Assembly (NCBI RefSeq): GCF_036026595.1
Contig: NZ_JARZFX010000002.1
Location: 248,001 to 312,000, forward strand
DNA length: 64,000 nt
DNA from: Virgibacillus_P tibetensis
GTDB taxonomy: Bacteria; Bacillota; Bacilli; Bacillales; Amphibacillaceae
Direction: 5' to 3'
Under the pieces are notes generated by a model, which was not told the DNA's origin, did not search any database, and saw nothing but the letters and a program-made list of their open reading frames with translations. Within the stretch, counting starts at the first letter, position 1. Every line of letters starts with the position of its first letter. Positions 42,629-51,222 of the stretch are shown in pieces. The position numbers and the translations under genes were made by a program.

Positions 42629-43645
42629 TTATTCCATTGTGTCTCTGGTGAATTTAGGTGCATATTTAGCAGCTAATTTAATACATTCTTCCATGCTGAC
42701 ACTTGACGCAATATTTTTACCTGCAATATCAAATGCTGTCCCATGGTCAACGGATGTTCTTAAGAAAGGTAAACCATTTGTAATCGAAATTGTTCTATGA
42801 AAATCAGTCATTTTCGCTGCAATATGTCCTTGGTCATGATACAAGGATAATACTGCATCATATTTTCCATTTAATGCTTGGAAAAATACAGAATCAGCTG
42901 GAACGGGTCCGACAGCATCGATTCCATTTTTTACTGCTGCTTCAATTCCTGGTCCAATTTCGTCTACTTCTTCCATCCCAAACAGACCACCTTCCCCACT
43001 ATGCGGGTTCAGACCAGCAACGGCGAATTTACGACTTTCAACACCAAGACGTTGGAGGGCTTTATCACAACGAGTCAGATAATCGCGTACACGTTCTTTT
43101 GTCATTTGTGCAATTGCACCTTTTAAAGACAAGTGACGTGTTAAGAAAAAGATTCGCATATCATTTACTTGAAACATTGTTAACGGATCTTTAGTATTCG
43201 TAAGCTCTTCAAGCATTTCAGTGTGTCCAATATAAGGGACATCAGCAGCTTTTAATGATTCTTTATTAATCGGTGTCGTCGCTAAAGCTTTTACATGACC
43301 TTCTTTTGCAAGATTTACAGAGGCCTCAATGTATTCAAATGCAGCTTTCCCGCATTGTGCTTGAACCTCACCATATTGAAGCTCATCCATATCTATATTT
43401 TTTAAATCAATAACATCGACAGTACCATACTCATATGCACCATCTTCAGGCTTTTTGATCACATTAAGCTTAAGATTTGCTTCGACAATTTCTATTGCTT
43501 TAGCAAATACATTGGCATCACCTACAACAACTGGTTTACACATGTTATAAATTTCTTCATTTTGTAAAGATTTAGCCGTGATTTCTGGTCCAATACCTGC
43601 TGGATCTCCCATTGGGATTGCGATAATTGCTCTTTCATTAGTCAT
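42629..43645 (-). CDS. pdxA2: PdxA2-like four-carbon acid-sugar 4-phosphate dehydrogenase
   Basis: 338-residue PdxA-family NAD-dependent decarboxylating dehydrogenase. IPMGDPAGIGPEI, the metal-binding histidines in YIGHTEML, AGLNPHSGEGGLFG and LYHDQGHIAAK, and the substrate region SVDHGTAFDIAGK are present. PdxA proper serves B6 synthesis; the copy paired with a DUF1537 kinase (PdxA2) oxidises D-threonate/D-erythronate 4-phosphate to dihydroxyacetone phosphate and CO2. The gene overlaps the kinase gene by 8 bases, which supports that role. Confidence 0.88.
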   Translation of the reverse strand: MTNERAIIAIPMGDPAGIGPEITAKSLQNEEIYNMCKPVVVGDANVFAKAIEIVEANLKLNVIKKPEDGAYEYGTVDVIDLKNIDMDELQYGEVQAQCGKAAFEYIEASVNLAKEGHVKALATTPINKESLKAADVPYIGHTEMLEELTNTKDPLTMFQVNDMRIFFLTRHLSLKGAIAQMTKERVRDYLTRCDKALQRLGVESRKFAVAGLNPHSGEGGLFGMEEVDEIGPGIEAAVKNGIDAVGPVPADSVFFQALNGKYDAVLSLYHDQGHIAAKMTDFHRTISITNGLPFLRTSVDHGTAFDIAGKNIASSVSMEECIKLAAKYAPKFTRDTME

Positions 43646-44954
43646 GTTTTTGTACCCTCCTGGTTGATTTAGTTCTTAAAAAATTCACACTCGAATAAAT
43701 AGATTTCTTATCTCCGACCATACCGCCTTTGGTGACAATCGGTAATTCTGGGAAGTAGCCACCAATCAATGTCCCATATGCTGCTAATGGCAACACTTCA
43801 TCCTCTAGTTTAATTCCTGATGCCATACTCAAAGCACATAGTGACGCAGTAACGTCTCCACCACTTGTAAAACAGCCTTGAACTGGATAATTTGTTTTCT
43901 CTAAAACACGCCTTGTTATTTTAGCAAGACCATCTGTTATTCGTTTAGCCAAAGCATCCTGTGTCGAGTTTTCTCGTTCGGCTACTGCTTTTAAGTTAAC
44001 AAGTCCGGTTCCCTCCTTGTAAGTAGTTATGATGAGTACATCATCGTGATGAATTCGTTCAAGTGCTACTTCAATTGCACGATCTACTTCATCCTCCCAG
44101 CTTGATTCCAATGTAGCTAGCTTTTCCGCGGAAACATATACTGGTGTGGAATGGGTTTTTTCCTTCAAATATTGAAGCTGACGACCAGATAATGAGGTAA
44201 CACTTCCAACCGTTACAATTACCTTTCTTTGCTCGATCAATTGATGGGAATACGCTTTTGCATATGCCGCTGTTAATGGACCGGGATCAACCGGAACAAG
44301 CTTTACTTTTTTTTGAACAGTAACCATTGATTTTGCAATTGTTTCAATATCTTCTTCAGTTACTGCATCCACTACGATAATTCGTTCGCCTGTAACTATT
44401 TGCTGCTCTATTGTAGCTCTAAGCTGCTCCATTCCTGCTAACACTTTATCTAAGCCGATATGGCCAACTGCATATTTACTCTGTTCTTGAATAATTCCTG
44501 GTACGTAAGACTGTGTAATTGGCGCAACTGGATCTTTTGCAACATCTGTTTCTTGAACTGGAATTCCATCTACTAGTAAATATCCACCAGAAGAAATCCT
44601 TCCAGAATCAGGAAATGACGCAACAACAATTGCAACACTATTCTCACCAACTGCATCCAGAACAGTATCTATTTCAAGACCTATTTTCCCGCGTACCGTA
44701 CTATCAATTCGTTTACATATAACCTCTGCATCCCAAGTCTGTAAATCTTCCATAGCCTGGTTTACTCTATTGACAACGATTTCATCTAATGCATAACGAG
44801 AATCAGTATCTATACATACTGCATCGAGATCTCCAGAGTCAAGTATCTTGTCCATAAAAAGAACTGTTGCTGAATTAAATCCTTGTTTACTTAAGCGTAC
44901 ACCTGTAGCGTTTGCACCAGTTAAGTCATCAGCTATTACTCCAACTTTCACCAT
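43638..44954 (-). CDS. Four-carbon acid-sugar kinase (DUF1537), DtnK-like
   Basis: 438 residues. N-terminal DUF1537 domain with VGVIADDLTGANATGVRLSKQGF (substrate aspartates) and the RIDSTVRGKIGLEID motif; C-terminal nucleotide-binding domain with TSGGDVTASLC and LPLAAYGTLIGGYFPELPIVTKGGMVGD-like glycine-rich loops. Members phosphorylate D-threonate, L-threonate or D-erythronate at O4. The order regulator-kinase-PdxA2-GntP matches the described acid-sugar pathways; the exact stereoisomer cannot be told. Confidence 0.88.
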   Translation of the reverse strand: MVKVGVIADDLTGANATGVRLSKQGFNSATVLFMDKILDSGDLDAVCIDTDSRYALDEIVVNRVNQAMEDLQTWDAEVICKRIDSTVRGKIGLEIDTVLDAVGENSVAIVVASFPDSGRISSGGYLLVDGIPVQETDVAKDPVAPITQSYVPGIIQEQSKYAVGHIGLDKVLAGMEQLRATIEQQIVTGERIIVVDAVTEEDIETIAKSMVTVQKKVKLVPVDPGPLTAAYAKAYSHQLIEQRKVIVTVGSVTSLSGRQLQYLKEKTHSTPVYVSAEKLATLESSWEDEVDRAIEVALERIHHDDVLIITTYKEGTGLVNLKAVAERENSTQDALAKRITDGLAKITRRVLEKTNYPVQGCFTSGGDVTASLCALSMASGIKLEDEVLPLAAYGTLIGGYFPELPIVTKGGMVGDKKSIYSSVNFLRTKSTRRVQKHD

Positions 44955-44969
44955 GATTCACCTCGTTTA

Positions 44970-45719
44970 TTATATGATTTCTATTTTTTCGGATACTATG
45001 TGCTTCGTTTCTTCAGTAATATCATCATCCGTAATAAAACCTGTTAACTCATTTAAGTCACAAACTTTGGAGAATGCTTTTTGACCTAGTTTATTGGAAT
45101 CAGCAACAAGCAATGTATTCTCTGCAGTACGAATCATCAGCTGTTTTACTAATGATTTTTCAAAAGTTGGAGAAGTTACACCAACATTCACATCAATAGC
45201 ATGTGCTCCTAAGAAAAATAGATCAACATGGATATCTTTTAAGAAGTGATGGGTTTGCGGGCCAAACAACGCGCCAACATCATTTTGCAGTTCCCCACCA
45301 GTTACAATTACTTTCAACGGACTATCGACTAACTCAGCAGCGATTTTTATATCATTTGTAATCACTGTAATACTTTCTCGATTACGTAATAACCTTGCTA
45401 ACTCTAAAGTGGTTGTTCCTGAGTCTAACATGATTATTTGATCTTTTTTTACATAAGTAAGCGCCTTTTGAGCTATGATCCTTTTTTGTGCAATTCGTCT
45501 GGTTTCTTTTGTTAAAAAAGGGATTTCAGTAATAAGCGGCTTTGGTAAGACAGCTCCACCGTGAATGCGGATAACCTGCCCTGCTTCCTCTAATTGATCT
45601 AAGTCTCTTCGAATGGTCATTGGTGATACGTTTAGCTCTGCTGAAAGTACGTCAATTTCAACTTTTTCGTTATCTCTCAACTGTTGCATAACCCATTCTC
45701 TTCGTTCAGTTGGTTGCAT
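44970..45719 (-). CDS. DeoR family transcriptional repressor of the acid-sugar operon
   Basis: 249 residues: N-terminal DeoR helix-turn-helix (about 5-57; VEIDVLSAELNVSPMTIRRDLDQLEEAGQVIRIHGGA) and C-terminal sugar-phosphate sensor domain (about 70-235) with MLDSGTTTLELAR and the ADSNKLGQKAF loop. It would repress its own operon until a phosphorylated intermediate is present. First gene of the operon; two inverted-repeat operators lie directly upstream. Confidence 0.9.
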   Translation of the reverse strand: MQPTERREWVMQQLRDNEKVEIDVLSAELNVSPMTIRRDLDQLEEAGQVIRIHGGAVLPKPLITEIPFLTKETRRIAQKRIIAQKALTYVKKDQIIMLDSGTTTLELARLLRNRESITVITNDIKIAAELVDSPLKVIVTGGELQNDVGALFGPQTHHFLKDIHVDLFFLGAHAIDVNVGVTSPTFEKSLVKQLMIRTAENTLLVADSNKLGQKAFSKVCDLNELTGFITDDDITEETKHIVSEKIEII

Positions 45720-45748
45720 AGAACCAGCCCTTTACATTATTTATATTG

Positions 45749-45803
45749 AACATTTTATGTTAGTTGTTAACATTATTATGTTACTTTATAACAAAAAAGT
45801 CAA
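45749..45803 (-). promoter_or_regulatory. Promoter and twin operators of the acid-sugar operon
   Basis: TTGACT (45803-45798), 17 bases, CATAAT (45780-45775). Two inverted repeats, AACAT-TTT-ATGTT (45749-45761) and AACAT-TATT-ATGTT (45769-45782), are spaced 20 bases apart, two DNA turns; the second overlaps the -10. This fits autorepression by the DeoR protein encoded just downstream. Confidence 0.7.
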
Positions 45804-45848
45804 CAATAATGTTATTTTTTATCTTTCATATAACTAAATGTAAGACCT

Positions 45849-46140
45849 TCACCCCATTCCTAGCGGCATTAAAGGCATAATTCTTCTGTAGTAAGGTTTT
45901 TCAATCCCAAAATAATCATTCACTATAGCGGGCCTGCTCTTTCTCCATGTAAATGAATCTTTCCAAACTGTCTTTTTGGACCAGTCATTTGGTTTGGTGT
46001 AAGTGTAATTTCTAAACCAAACGGTGCATGATTACTTGAAATAATTCTGATGGTGTATTATCAAGTATTCTGGAAGGTTGCAATTTACCGATACTTTTGC
46101 TGCCTGCTTTCCTTTTTACGGTTTTCTTGTATCTCACTTG
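45849..46140 (-). pseudogene. Unrecognised gene relic with frameshifts
   Basis: Three consecutive open segments in different frames join end to end on the minus strand: ...GKLQPSRILDNTPSELFQV, then NHAPFGLEITLTPNQMTGPK...GERAGP, then IVNDYFGIEKPYYRRIMPLMP followed by LGMG and a stop at 45849. Their seamless succession suggests one protein C-terminus broken by two single-base shifts. I do not recognise the family. No intact start is visible. Confidence 0.35.
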
Positions 46141-46200
46141 CCTATTTGCCTATAATAGAATGCAAAAAGAGCCATCTACTAGGATAGCTCTCTTGATAAC

Positions 46201-46230
46201 TTTCAACAAAAAGTGGGAAGTGACAGACAT
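46201..46230. repeat. 30-bp stop-codon-adjacent repeat, copy 3
   Basis: TTTCAACAAAAAGTGGGAAGTGACAGACAT is a diverged copy of the repeat at 11394-11424 and 27605-27634, again ending on the base before a stop codon complement (46231, HAD gene). Confidence 0.75.
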
Positions 46231-46905
46231 CTAAGCAAATATCGGCCATTTATTGTTCTCCGCAATTTTCACCATATCTTCTTTTGGATTGACTACTATG
46301 GGACGATCTGCGAATTGAAATAAGGGGATATCACTTTCACTATCCGCATAGGCCCATATCTCAACTGTGTTTTCCGTTGGTGCTCCGGCGTTTCTCAGCC
46401 AATCTTCTACTTTCCTCACTTTTTCATCACCATTGACAATCGTGTTTATCTTTCCTGTACATATTCCATTTTCGTCGTACAATAATTCCGTTCCGATCAC
46501 ATGAACATCAAGGTCTACTGCTTCAATAAACGAATGCAGAAATGGCAGAAGTGCACCGGATAAGACAATCACTGCATCTCCCCGATTCAGGTGTTCCCTG
46601 ATTCTGGTTACGAGCTCCTTATGTACCTCTTCTTTTCCAATAGTCACAAGCTCATGGAAAAATTTCTCCAGTTCCTGCTTACTCTGCCCTTTAAATGACT
46701 TTGCAAATGCTTTGAAAAATTGATGCCGGAAAGCTTGTTTACCACCAGTCAGCCCTTTTATTCCTGCCTTTACCATTCCAATAAAGACGACAGACCATTC
46801 TTTCAGTCCAAATTCCTTTTTTGCTACCTGGAACATAACTTTGAAGGAATTCCCCTGGTAAAGGGTACCATCAAAATCACTGTTACAACCGCCACGAATG
46901 ATCAC
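46231..46905 (-). CDS. HAD-IB family phosphatase-like protein, N-terminus probably frameshifted
   Basis: 224 residues, SerB-like haloacid dehalogenase. Motif I DFDGTLYQGNSF, motif II VIVLSGALLPFL, motif III/IV YADSESDIPLFQFADRPIVVNP. Family members hydrolyse phosphoserine or related phosphates. The present frame begins with an odd MIIRGGCNS from a GTG that overlaps its own ribosome site. In the next frame GTG 46895, 7 bases after AGAGGTG, encodes VAVVTV, and one extra base before GATTTTGATGG would give the normal beta strand leading into DFDGT. Real mutation or sequence error cannot be separated here. A 30-bp repeat follows the stop codon. Confidence 0.78.
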   Translation of the reverse strand: MIIRGGCNSDFDGTLYQGNSFKVMFQVAKKEFGLKEWSVVFIGMVKAGIKGLTGGKQAFRHQFFKAFAKSFKGQSKQELEKFFHELVTIGKEEVHKELVTRIREHLNRGDAVIVLSGALLPFLHSFIEAVDLDVHVIGTELLYDENGICTGKINTIVNGDEKVRKVEDWLRNAGAPTENTVEIWAYADSESDIPLFQFADRPIVVNPKEDMVKIAENNKWPIFA

Positions 46906-47002
46906 CTCTGGTATTAAATTTAATTAACAGATAATGGTTATTGGTTTTAGTATAACATAGAAAATTGTACACCTAGAACAAACAGATTTTAATTATATGA
47001 AA

Positions 47003-47221
47003 TTACCTTCGCAAAAAACCTCTCATCAGTACATCAATGGTTTCGATAATGTTTCTCCAGGAAATGCCTGCACGACTGAGTGTTGTTTCCTCATAGATCT
47101 ACGAAAGGCTATTCACAGCAGTTTGGTAACCCCATATATTGCTGACCATCATTATTGCTACCAAAGTGTAGTTTATTTTACCTAGCGGAATCAGAAAGCC
47201 ACTTTCAATAAGTAGCAGAAT
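47003..47221 (-). pseudogene. Gene relic, C-terminal fragment (regulator-like?)
   Basis: A continuous frame interrupted by one TAG reads ...SGFLIPLGKINYTLVAIMM...NSLS*IYEETTLSRAGISWRNIIETIDV...RGFLRR*. The helical pattern with SRAGISWRNIIETI resembles the C-terminal domain of a TetR-type regulator, but the resemblance is weak and there is no DNA-binding part. Apart from this the 46906-47342 gap holds nothing recognisable. Confidence 0.3.
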
Positions 47222-47293
47222 TCATAATTTTATTGTGTGGCACTTATCTCAACTTTGATAAATTAAAGCAACAATCATTAAAAAAAGAACCTT

Positions 47294-47337
47294 ACAAAAA
47301 AAGTGAACCAATCTTATCGACTGATTCACTTCTTTTT
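47294..47337 (-). terminator. Terminator of the ASCH-domain gene
   Basis: AAGTGAATCA and TTGGTTCACTT arms followed by a TTTTTT run on the minus strand, six bases after the stop codon. Confidence 0.75.
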
Positions 47338-47342
47338 TCTTA

Positions 47343-47684
47343 TTACTTTACTAATTCATATTCATGGACCCAGACATTCATATCAGGTAGCCATTTCATG
47401 CCAGGATGCATCGAGAGAATCGACTGCTTATATTCATCCAGGTTTTGATAACCTTCCTGCCGGGCATTCTCTTCTGTAACATCACCGAGCTTTTGAGCGT
47501 ATATAGTTTTTACTGCAAATTTGTGGTTTTTAAGGACCATTACCTCACCGATATCTGCGTAGATCCCATTTCGGCGAGTTGCTGTTTTTTGCCCATTGAT
47601 GACTTTCTCTATATCATCTGCAACCGTGACGAGTTTTTCAATGGTACACGTTTTTGGTGGAAGTGAATTAGTTTCTTTTGTCAT
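47343..47684 (-). CDS. ASCH domain protein
   Basis: 113 residues with an ASCH (PUA-like) fold: KLVTVADDIEKVINGQKTATRRNGIYADIGEVMVL, the conserved G-x-K-x-x-T-x-R motif, and GVTEENARQEGYQNLDEYK, where ASCH proteins bind RNA or nucleotides. ATG 47684 is preceded by AAGGAGGG with 7 bases spacing; the much longer upstream reading to 47948 runs through the promoter region and the divergent MFS gene and is not credible. Cellular role unknown. Confidence 0.85.
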   Translation of the reverse strand: MTKETNSLPPKTCTIEKLVTVADDIEKVINGQKTATRRNGIYADIGEVMVLKNHKFAVKTIYAQKLGDVTEENARQEGYQNLDEYKQSILSMHPGMKWLPDMNVWVHEYELVK

Positions 47685-47903
47685 TGGAATTCCCTCCTTT
47701 ATATCTGTACTTATAGTATAAACCTTGAGTGAAAACAACGCTATGTTTTTGGTGAATAAATCAAAAACCATTCCATTGTAAACTAACAGCTTGACTTTAC
47801 GTCCATAATTAACTAGATTGAGACAAACTAGCATACGTAAAATAGTATCATAGATCAGAAGAAAATGAAGCGCTTTTCTGACCTTAAGAAGGATAGGATA
47901 CCT

Positions 47904-49127
47904 ATGGATAATACGAAAAAAAAATCGAACAAGCAGAAAAATAATCAAACCGTTTATTCAATTTTATTCATTATTGGAACATGTCATCTATTAAATGATT
48001 CGTTGCAGGCTGTTATTCCTGCCATGTTTCCTATTTTGGAAAAATCGTTAGGGCTGACCTTTACCCAGTTAGGTCTCATTGCCTTTACGTTAAACATGGT
48101 CTCTTCAGTTATGCAGCCTTTAATTGGTATGTATACAGATAAACATCCGCTGCCTTATGCGCTGCCACTGGGTCTTACGAGCAGCATGGTCGGTATGCTC
48201 GGCCTCGCACTTGCTCCTGACTTTTGGACAATACTTATCAGCGTATTCTTTATAGGACTTGGATCTGCTGTTTTTCATCCGGAGGGTTCACGGGTAGCTT
48301 ACCTAGCTGCCGGCACGCGCAGAGGTCTTGCCCAGTCAATTTACCAGGTTGGGGGGAACTCCGGCCAGGCTCTTGCACCGGTCATTACAGCCTTAGTACT
48401 TGTTCCATTAGGACAATTTGGGGCAATCTGGTTTACATTAATTGCGGGTTTAGCTGTTTTCTTTCTCATGCACATTTCAAAGTGGTATGCTGCTCAAATA
48501 AAATTGTTCTCCAGCAGCAAGAAGAGTCAAATTATAAAACGACCTAACAAAAAAATGTCCAAAGCTATTAAAAATGCAGTAATAGTTCTTATATTTCTCG
48601 TATTTGCCCGTTCTTGGTACACGGCAGCCATCTCTAACTTTTATGCATTTTATGCGATTGAGAGTTATGGGCTAACCATAGCAAAATCACAAATTTATAT
48701 CTTTACCTTCTTAGTCATGGGAGCGGTTGGTACTTTCTTCGGTGGCCCTTTAGCTGATCGATTCGGTAAACGGAATGTCATTTTAATTTCCTTACTGGCG
48801 CCCGCTCCACTTGCGTTACTTCTACCGCATATCGGTGCAGTTAGTTCAGTTATCTTACTGGCATTAATCGGTTTCTTGCTGATGTCCAGCTTCTCAGTAA
48901 CCGTTGTCTATGCACAGGAACTCATTCCAGGAAAAATCGGCACGATGTCCGGGCTTATTGTCGGGTTAGCATTCGGCATGGGTGCGATCGGTTCTGTTGC
49001 CCTCGGATCGATGATTGATCTGGTTGGTTTGACGACGACGATGATTGCCATCTCCACCCTGCCTCTACTGGGGATCCTGACATATCTCTTGCCAACAGAT
49101 GAAAAAGTCAGAGGTTGGTATGCATAA
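47904..49127 (+). CDS. MFS transporter, fosmidomycin-resistance (Fsr) type
   Basis: 407 residues, 12 membrane segments. The N-terminal ILFIIGTCHLLNDSLQAVIPAMFP and FFIGLGSAVFHPEGSRVAYLAAG motifs (the HPEGSR loop after helix 4) are the signature of the Fsr efflux subfamily. The C-terminal half carries GPLADRFGKRNVILIS. It should export a small drug or metabolite by proton antiport. ATG 47904 behind AAGGATAGG; the frame from 47865 extends into the divergent promoter. Plus strand, divergent from the ASCH gene. Confidence 0.87.
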   Translation: MDNTKKKSNKQKNNQTVYSILFIIGTCHLLNDSLQAVIPAMFPILEKSLGLTFTQLGLIAFTLNMVSSVMQPLIGMYTDKHPLPYALPLGLTSSMVGMLGLALAPDFWTILISVFFIGLGSAVFHPEGSRVAYLAAGTRRGLAQSIYQVGGNSGQALAPVITALVLVPLGQFGAIWFTLIAGLAVFFLMHISKWYAAQIKLFSSSKKSQIIKRPNKKMSKAIKNAVIVLIFLVFARSWYTAAISNFYAFYAIESYGLTIAKSQIYIFTFLVMGAVGTFFGGPLADRFGKRNVILISLLAPAPLALLLPHIGAVSSVILLALIGFLLMSSFSVTVVYAQELIPGKIGTMSGLIVGLAFGMGAIGSVALGSMIDLVGLTTTMIAISTLPLLGILTYLLPTDEKVRGWYA

Positions 49128-49163
49128 AAAAATCGCATGCAAAGTAAACTTTACACAGGAAAT

Positions 49164-49204
49164 AGGAAAAAGAACCAGACATATAATTCTCTGGTCCTTT
49201 TCCT
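49164..49204. terminator. Bidirectional terminator between MFS and XRE genes
   Basis: AGGAAAAAGAACCAGA and TCTGGTCCTTTTCCT form a long hairpin with A- and T-rich flanks in both directions, between the two convergent genes. Confidence 0.75.
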
Positions 49205-49272
49205 GTCAGGATTGCAGTATTTTGTGATTTCCATGCAACATCACGCACATTCTATCTAATCGTTCATTTCAT

Positions 49273-49809
49273 TTACACAATTCTTCCAGTCATCGCCCAA
49301 ATAGAGATAGTAGTTTCTTCTGTATGATTAAAAAATCGGTGAGGGACTGTACTTTTAAAGCGGATGGTATCGCCCTCATTTAAGATGTGCTTCGTATCCC
49401 CAAGCAAAACGGTCATTTCTCCCTTTAGCACATGACCGCATTCTTCTCCTGAATGCTCTATAAGCTGTTTTTCTTCCTGACCAGGCTCGAGATGGATGAT
49501 AATCATTTCAATCGTACCATCTGTGATAGGTGTTAATAATTCATATTTAGAATGGGACTGGGGAAATGTTAACGTTTTTCGTTTGTCTGCACGTATAATG
49601 TGCGTCGTATGATCATCGTTCTGCAAAAGTGAGGAAATAGATACATCCAGCCCTTTGCATATTTTATAAAGTGTTGTCAATGTCGGATCGGTCTTTTTTC
49701 GTTCTATTTGGCTGATCATACTTACACTGACTCCTGATTTTTCAGATAGTTGTTTTAATGATAGGTTTTGTTCTCCTCGCAAACTTTTGATTTTCGTCTC
49801 ATCAAACAT
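49273..49809 (-). CDS. XRE-cupin transcriptional regulator
   Basis: 178 residues: N-terminal HTH_3 domain (about 4-60; LSLKQLSEKSGVSVSMISQIERKKTDPTLTTLYKIC) and C-terminal cupin (about 105-175; EHSGEECGHVLKGEMTVLLGD). Such regulators sense a small molecule in the cupin barrel and control adjacent transport/catabolic genes. ATG 49809 follows GAGGTAG; the longer reading to 49866 lacks a ribosome site. It is the last gene behind the DUF819 and dipeptidase genes, likely one unit that it regulates. Confidence 0.88.
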   Translation of the reverse strand: MFDETKIKSLRGEQNLSLKQLSEKSGVSVSMISQIERKKTDPTLTTLYKICKGLDVSISSLLQNDDHTTHIIRADKRKTLTFPQSHSKYELLTPITDGTIEMIIIHLEPGQEEKQLIEHSGEECGHVLKGEMTVLLGDTKHILNEGDTIRFKSTVPHRFFNHTEETTISIWAMTGRIV

Positions 49810-49903
49810 AGTATCTACCTCAATTAGTGAATTTTTACCAATTATACCATAGGTGAAGCCAGGCATCCTTACACAAAGTAGAACACCTGGCGTTCAATCT
49901 GAC

Positions 49904-51133
49904 TTACATCATACTTGAGAACCAGAAACCGAGCAATGTTCCAATATAGTTTCCGATAATATAACCGAACGTTCCAACAACAAGGATCGGTCCCACCAGG
50001 TTCTTCCATCCCTTAGCGATAGCCATTGCTGCTGCAGTGGTCGGTCCACCAATGTTCGCGTTGCTGGCAACCAGCACATCTTCCAGATTGTACTTGAATA
50101 GTTTTCCGAAAGTTAAAGAAATAACCATATTGATCATCACTATAATGAACACAAACACTAACAACAATGGTGCATTATTAATAATGAGTGGTATAGAAGC
50201 TGGTATACCAATAACTACAAAGAATATATAAATCAGGAATGTACCGATTTCCTGGCTTCCGTTAATGCTTTCAAAGTATCTCGGAAATAGGGCCAGCATA
50301 ATGAATGTAATAGTAGTAAGCATCAGGTATTTGTCACCAAGCAACCCATTAAGAATATTTAATATCGTGGAAACATTCTCCCCAGAAGGGATTGCTTGTC
50401 CAATAAATTCCGCCACCTTGAATGATACAATAACGAGTAAGAAGGCTGTCCCAACGGATAATGCAATATCTTTTAGAGATATATCCTTCCTTTTCCAAAA
50501 ACCTTCTGCCAGTGTTTTCCCTTCTTCATTACTACCAATCCCTCTTTCAACTTCTTCGATATGAGGAGTATTGAACCGCTTCCTGAAAAAGGCTGTTGCA
50601 GGTATGAGCATTAAAATAACAAAATACACAGCCATCATTAAGTTATCAGCAACTACAGTGGCTGAGACCATTTCACCTGGGGTGTCGTATTTCGCGGACA
50701 TAGCTGCAAAGTTGACACCTCCACCGATATAAGAACCACTTATTATTGCACCTATTTTTTCGAGGTATGGAATATGATCTTTTAATAGAAAGAAACTTAT
50801 AATAGTACCAGCTACTGTTCCAACTGAACTGATGAAAAACATGATCAGTAATTTTCCACTTTCCTGCCATATTTTTTTGAAATTAACATGGAATAGAAGC
50901 AACGGAATCGCTACAGGTACAATCACGCTCCAAATAGCGTCATATACCGAAGATTCTGTAGGAATTATCCCTGTATTTGATAGGACGATTGCCCCAATAA
51001 GCGCGATAATTGCTCCAGATACTTTGGATGCCCAGCTGTAACGCTGCTCCAGATAGATACTTATAGAAGCCCAAACGATAATGATACCCCATAATGTTAT
51101 TGTATCGTTAGGCTGAATGAGTGATTCACCCAT
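49904..51133 (-). CDS. DUF819 family membrane protein (YjcL-like)
   Basis: 409 residues with 11-12 membrane segments. SGSYIGGGVNFAAMSAKYDTP with the following ATVVADNLMMAVYFV and the C-terminal SNANIGGPTTAAAMAIAKGWK are paired glycine-rich motifs characteristic of DUF819. The two-fold repeat of the IGGxxNxAA/IGGPTTAAA pattern suggests a secondary transporter. Between an M19 dipeptidase and an XRE-cupin regulator, so a dipeptide or D-amino-acid-related substrate is likely (inference). Confidence 0.85.
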   Translation of the reverse strand: MGESLIQPNDTITLWGIIIVWASISIYLEQRYSWASKVSGAIIALIGAIVLSNTGIIPTESSVYDAIWSVIVPVAIPLLLFHVNFKKIWQESGKLLIMFFISSVGTVAGTIISFFLLKDHIPYLEKIGAIISGSYIGGGVNFAAMSAKYDTPGEMVSATVVADNLMMAVYFVILMLIPATAFFRKRFNTPHIEEVERGIGSNEEGKTLAEGFWKRKDISLKDIALSVGTAFLLVIVSFKVAEFIGQAIPSGENVSTILNILNGLLGDKYLMLTTITFIMLALFPRYFESINGSQEIGTFLIYIFFVVIGIPASIPLIINNAPLLLVFVFIIVMINMVISLTFGKLFKYNLEDVLVASNANIGGPTTAAAMAIAKGWKNLVGPILVVGTFGYIIGNYIGTLLGFWFSSMM

Positions 51134-51222
51134 ATGTGTAACCTCCTTGAGTTATATAGTGCCAGTTAAATTCATTCTTTTGTGATGATGCATCGAGAAC
51201 AAATTCCGGTTTGCATTCATGT

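Noticed and set aside
47862..47880. cre-like AATGAAGCGCTTTTCTGA before the MFS gene
   Set aside because: The symmetry is there but spacing of the conserved positions is off by one base from the cre consensus.
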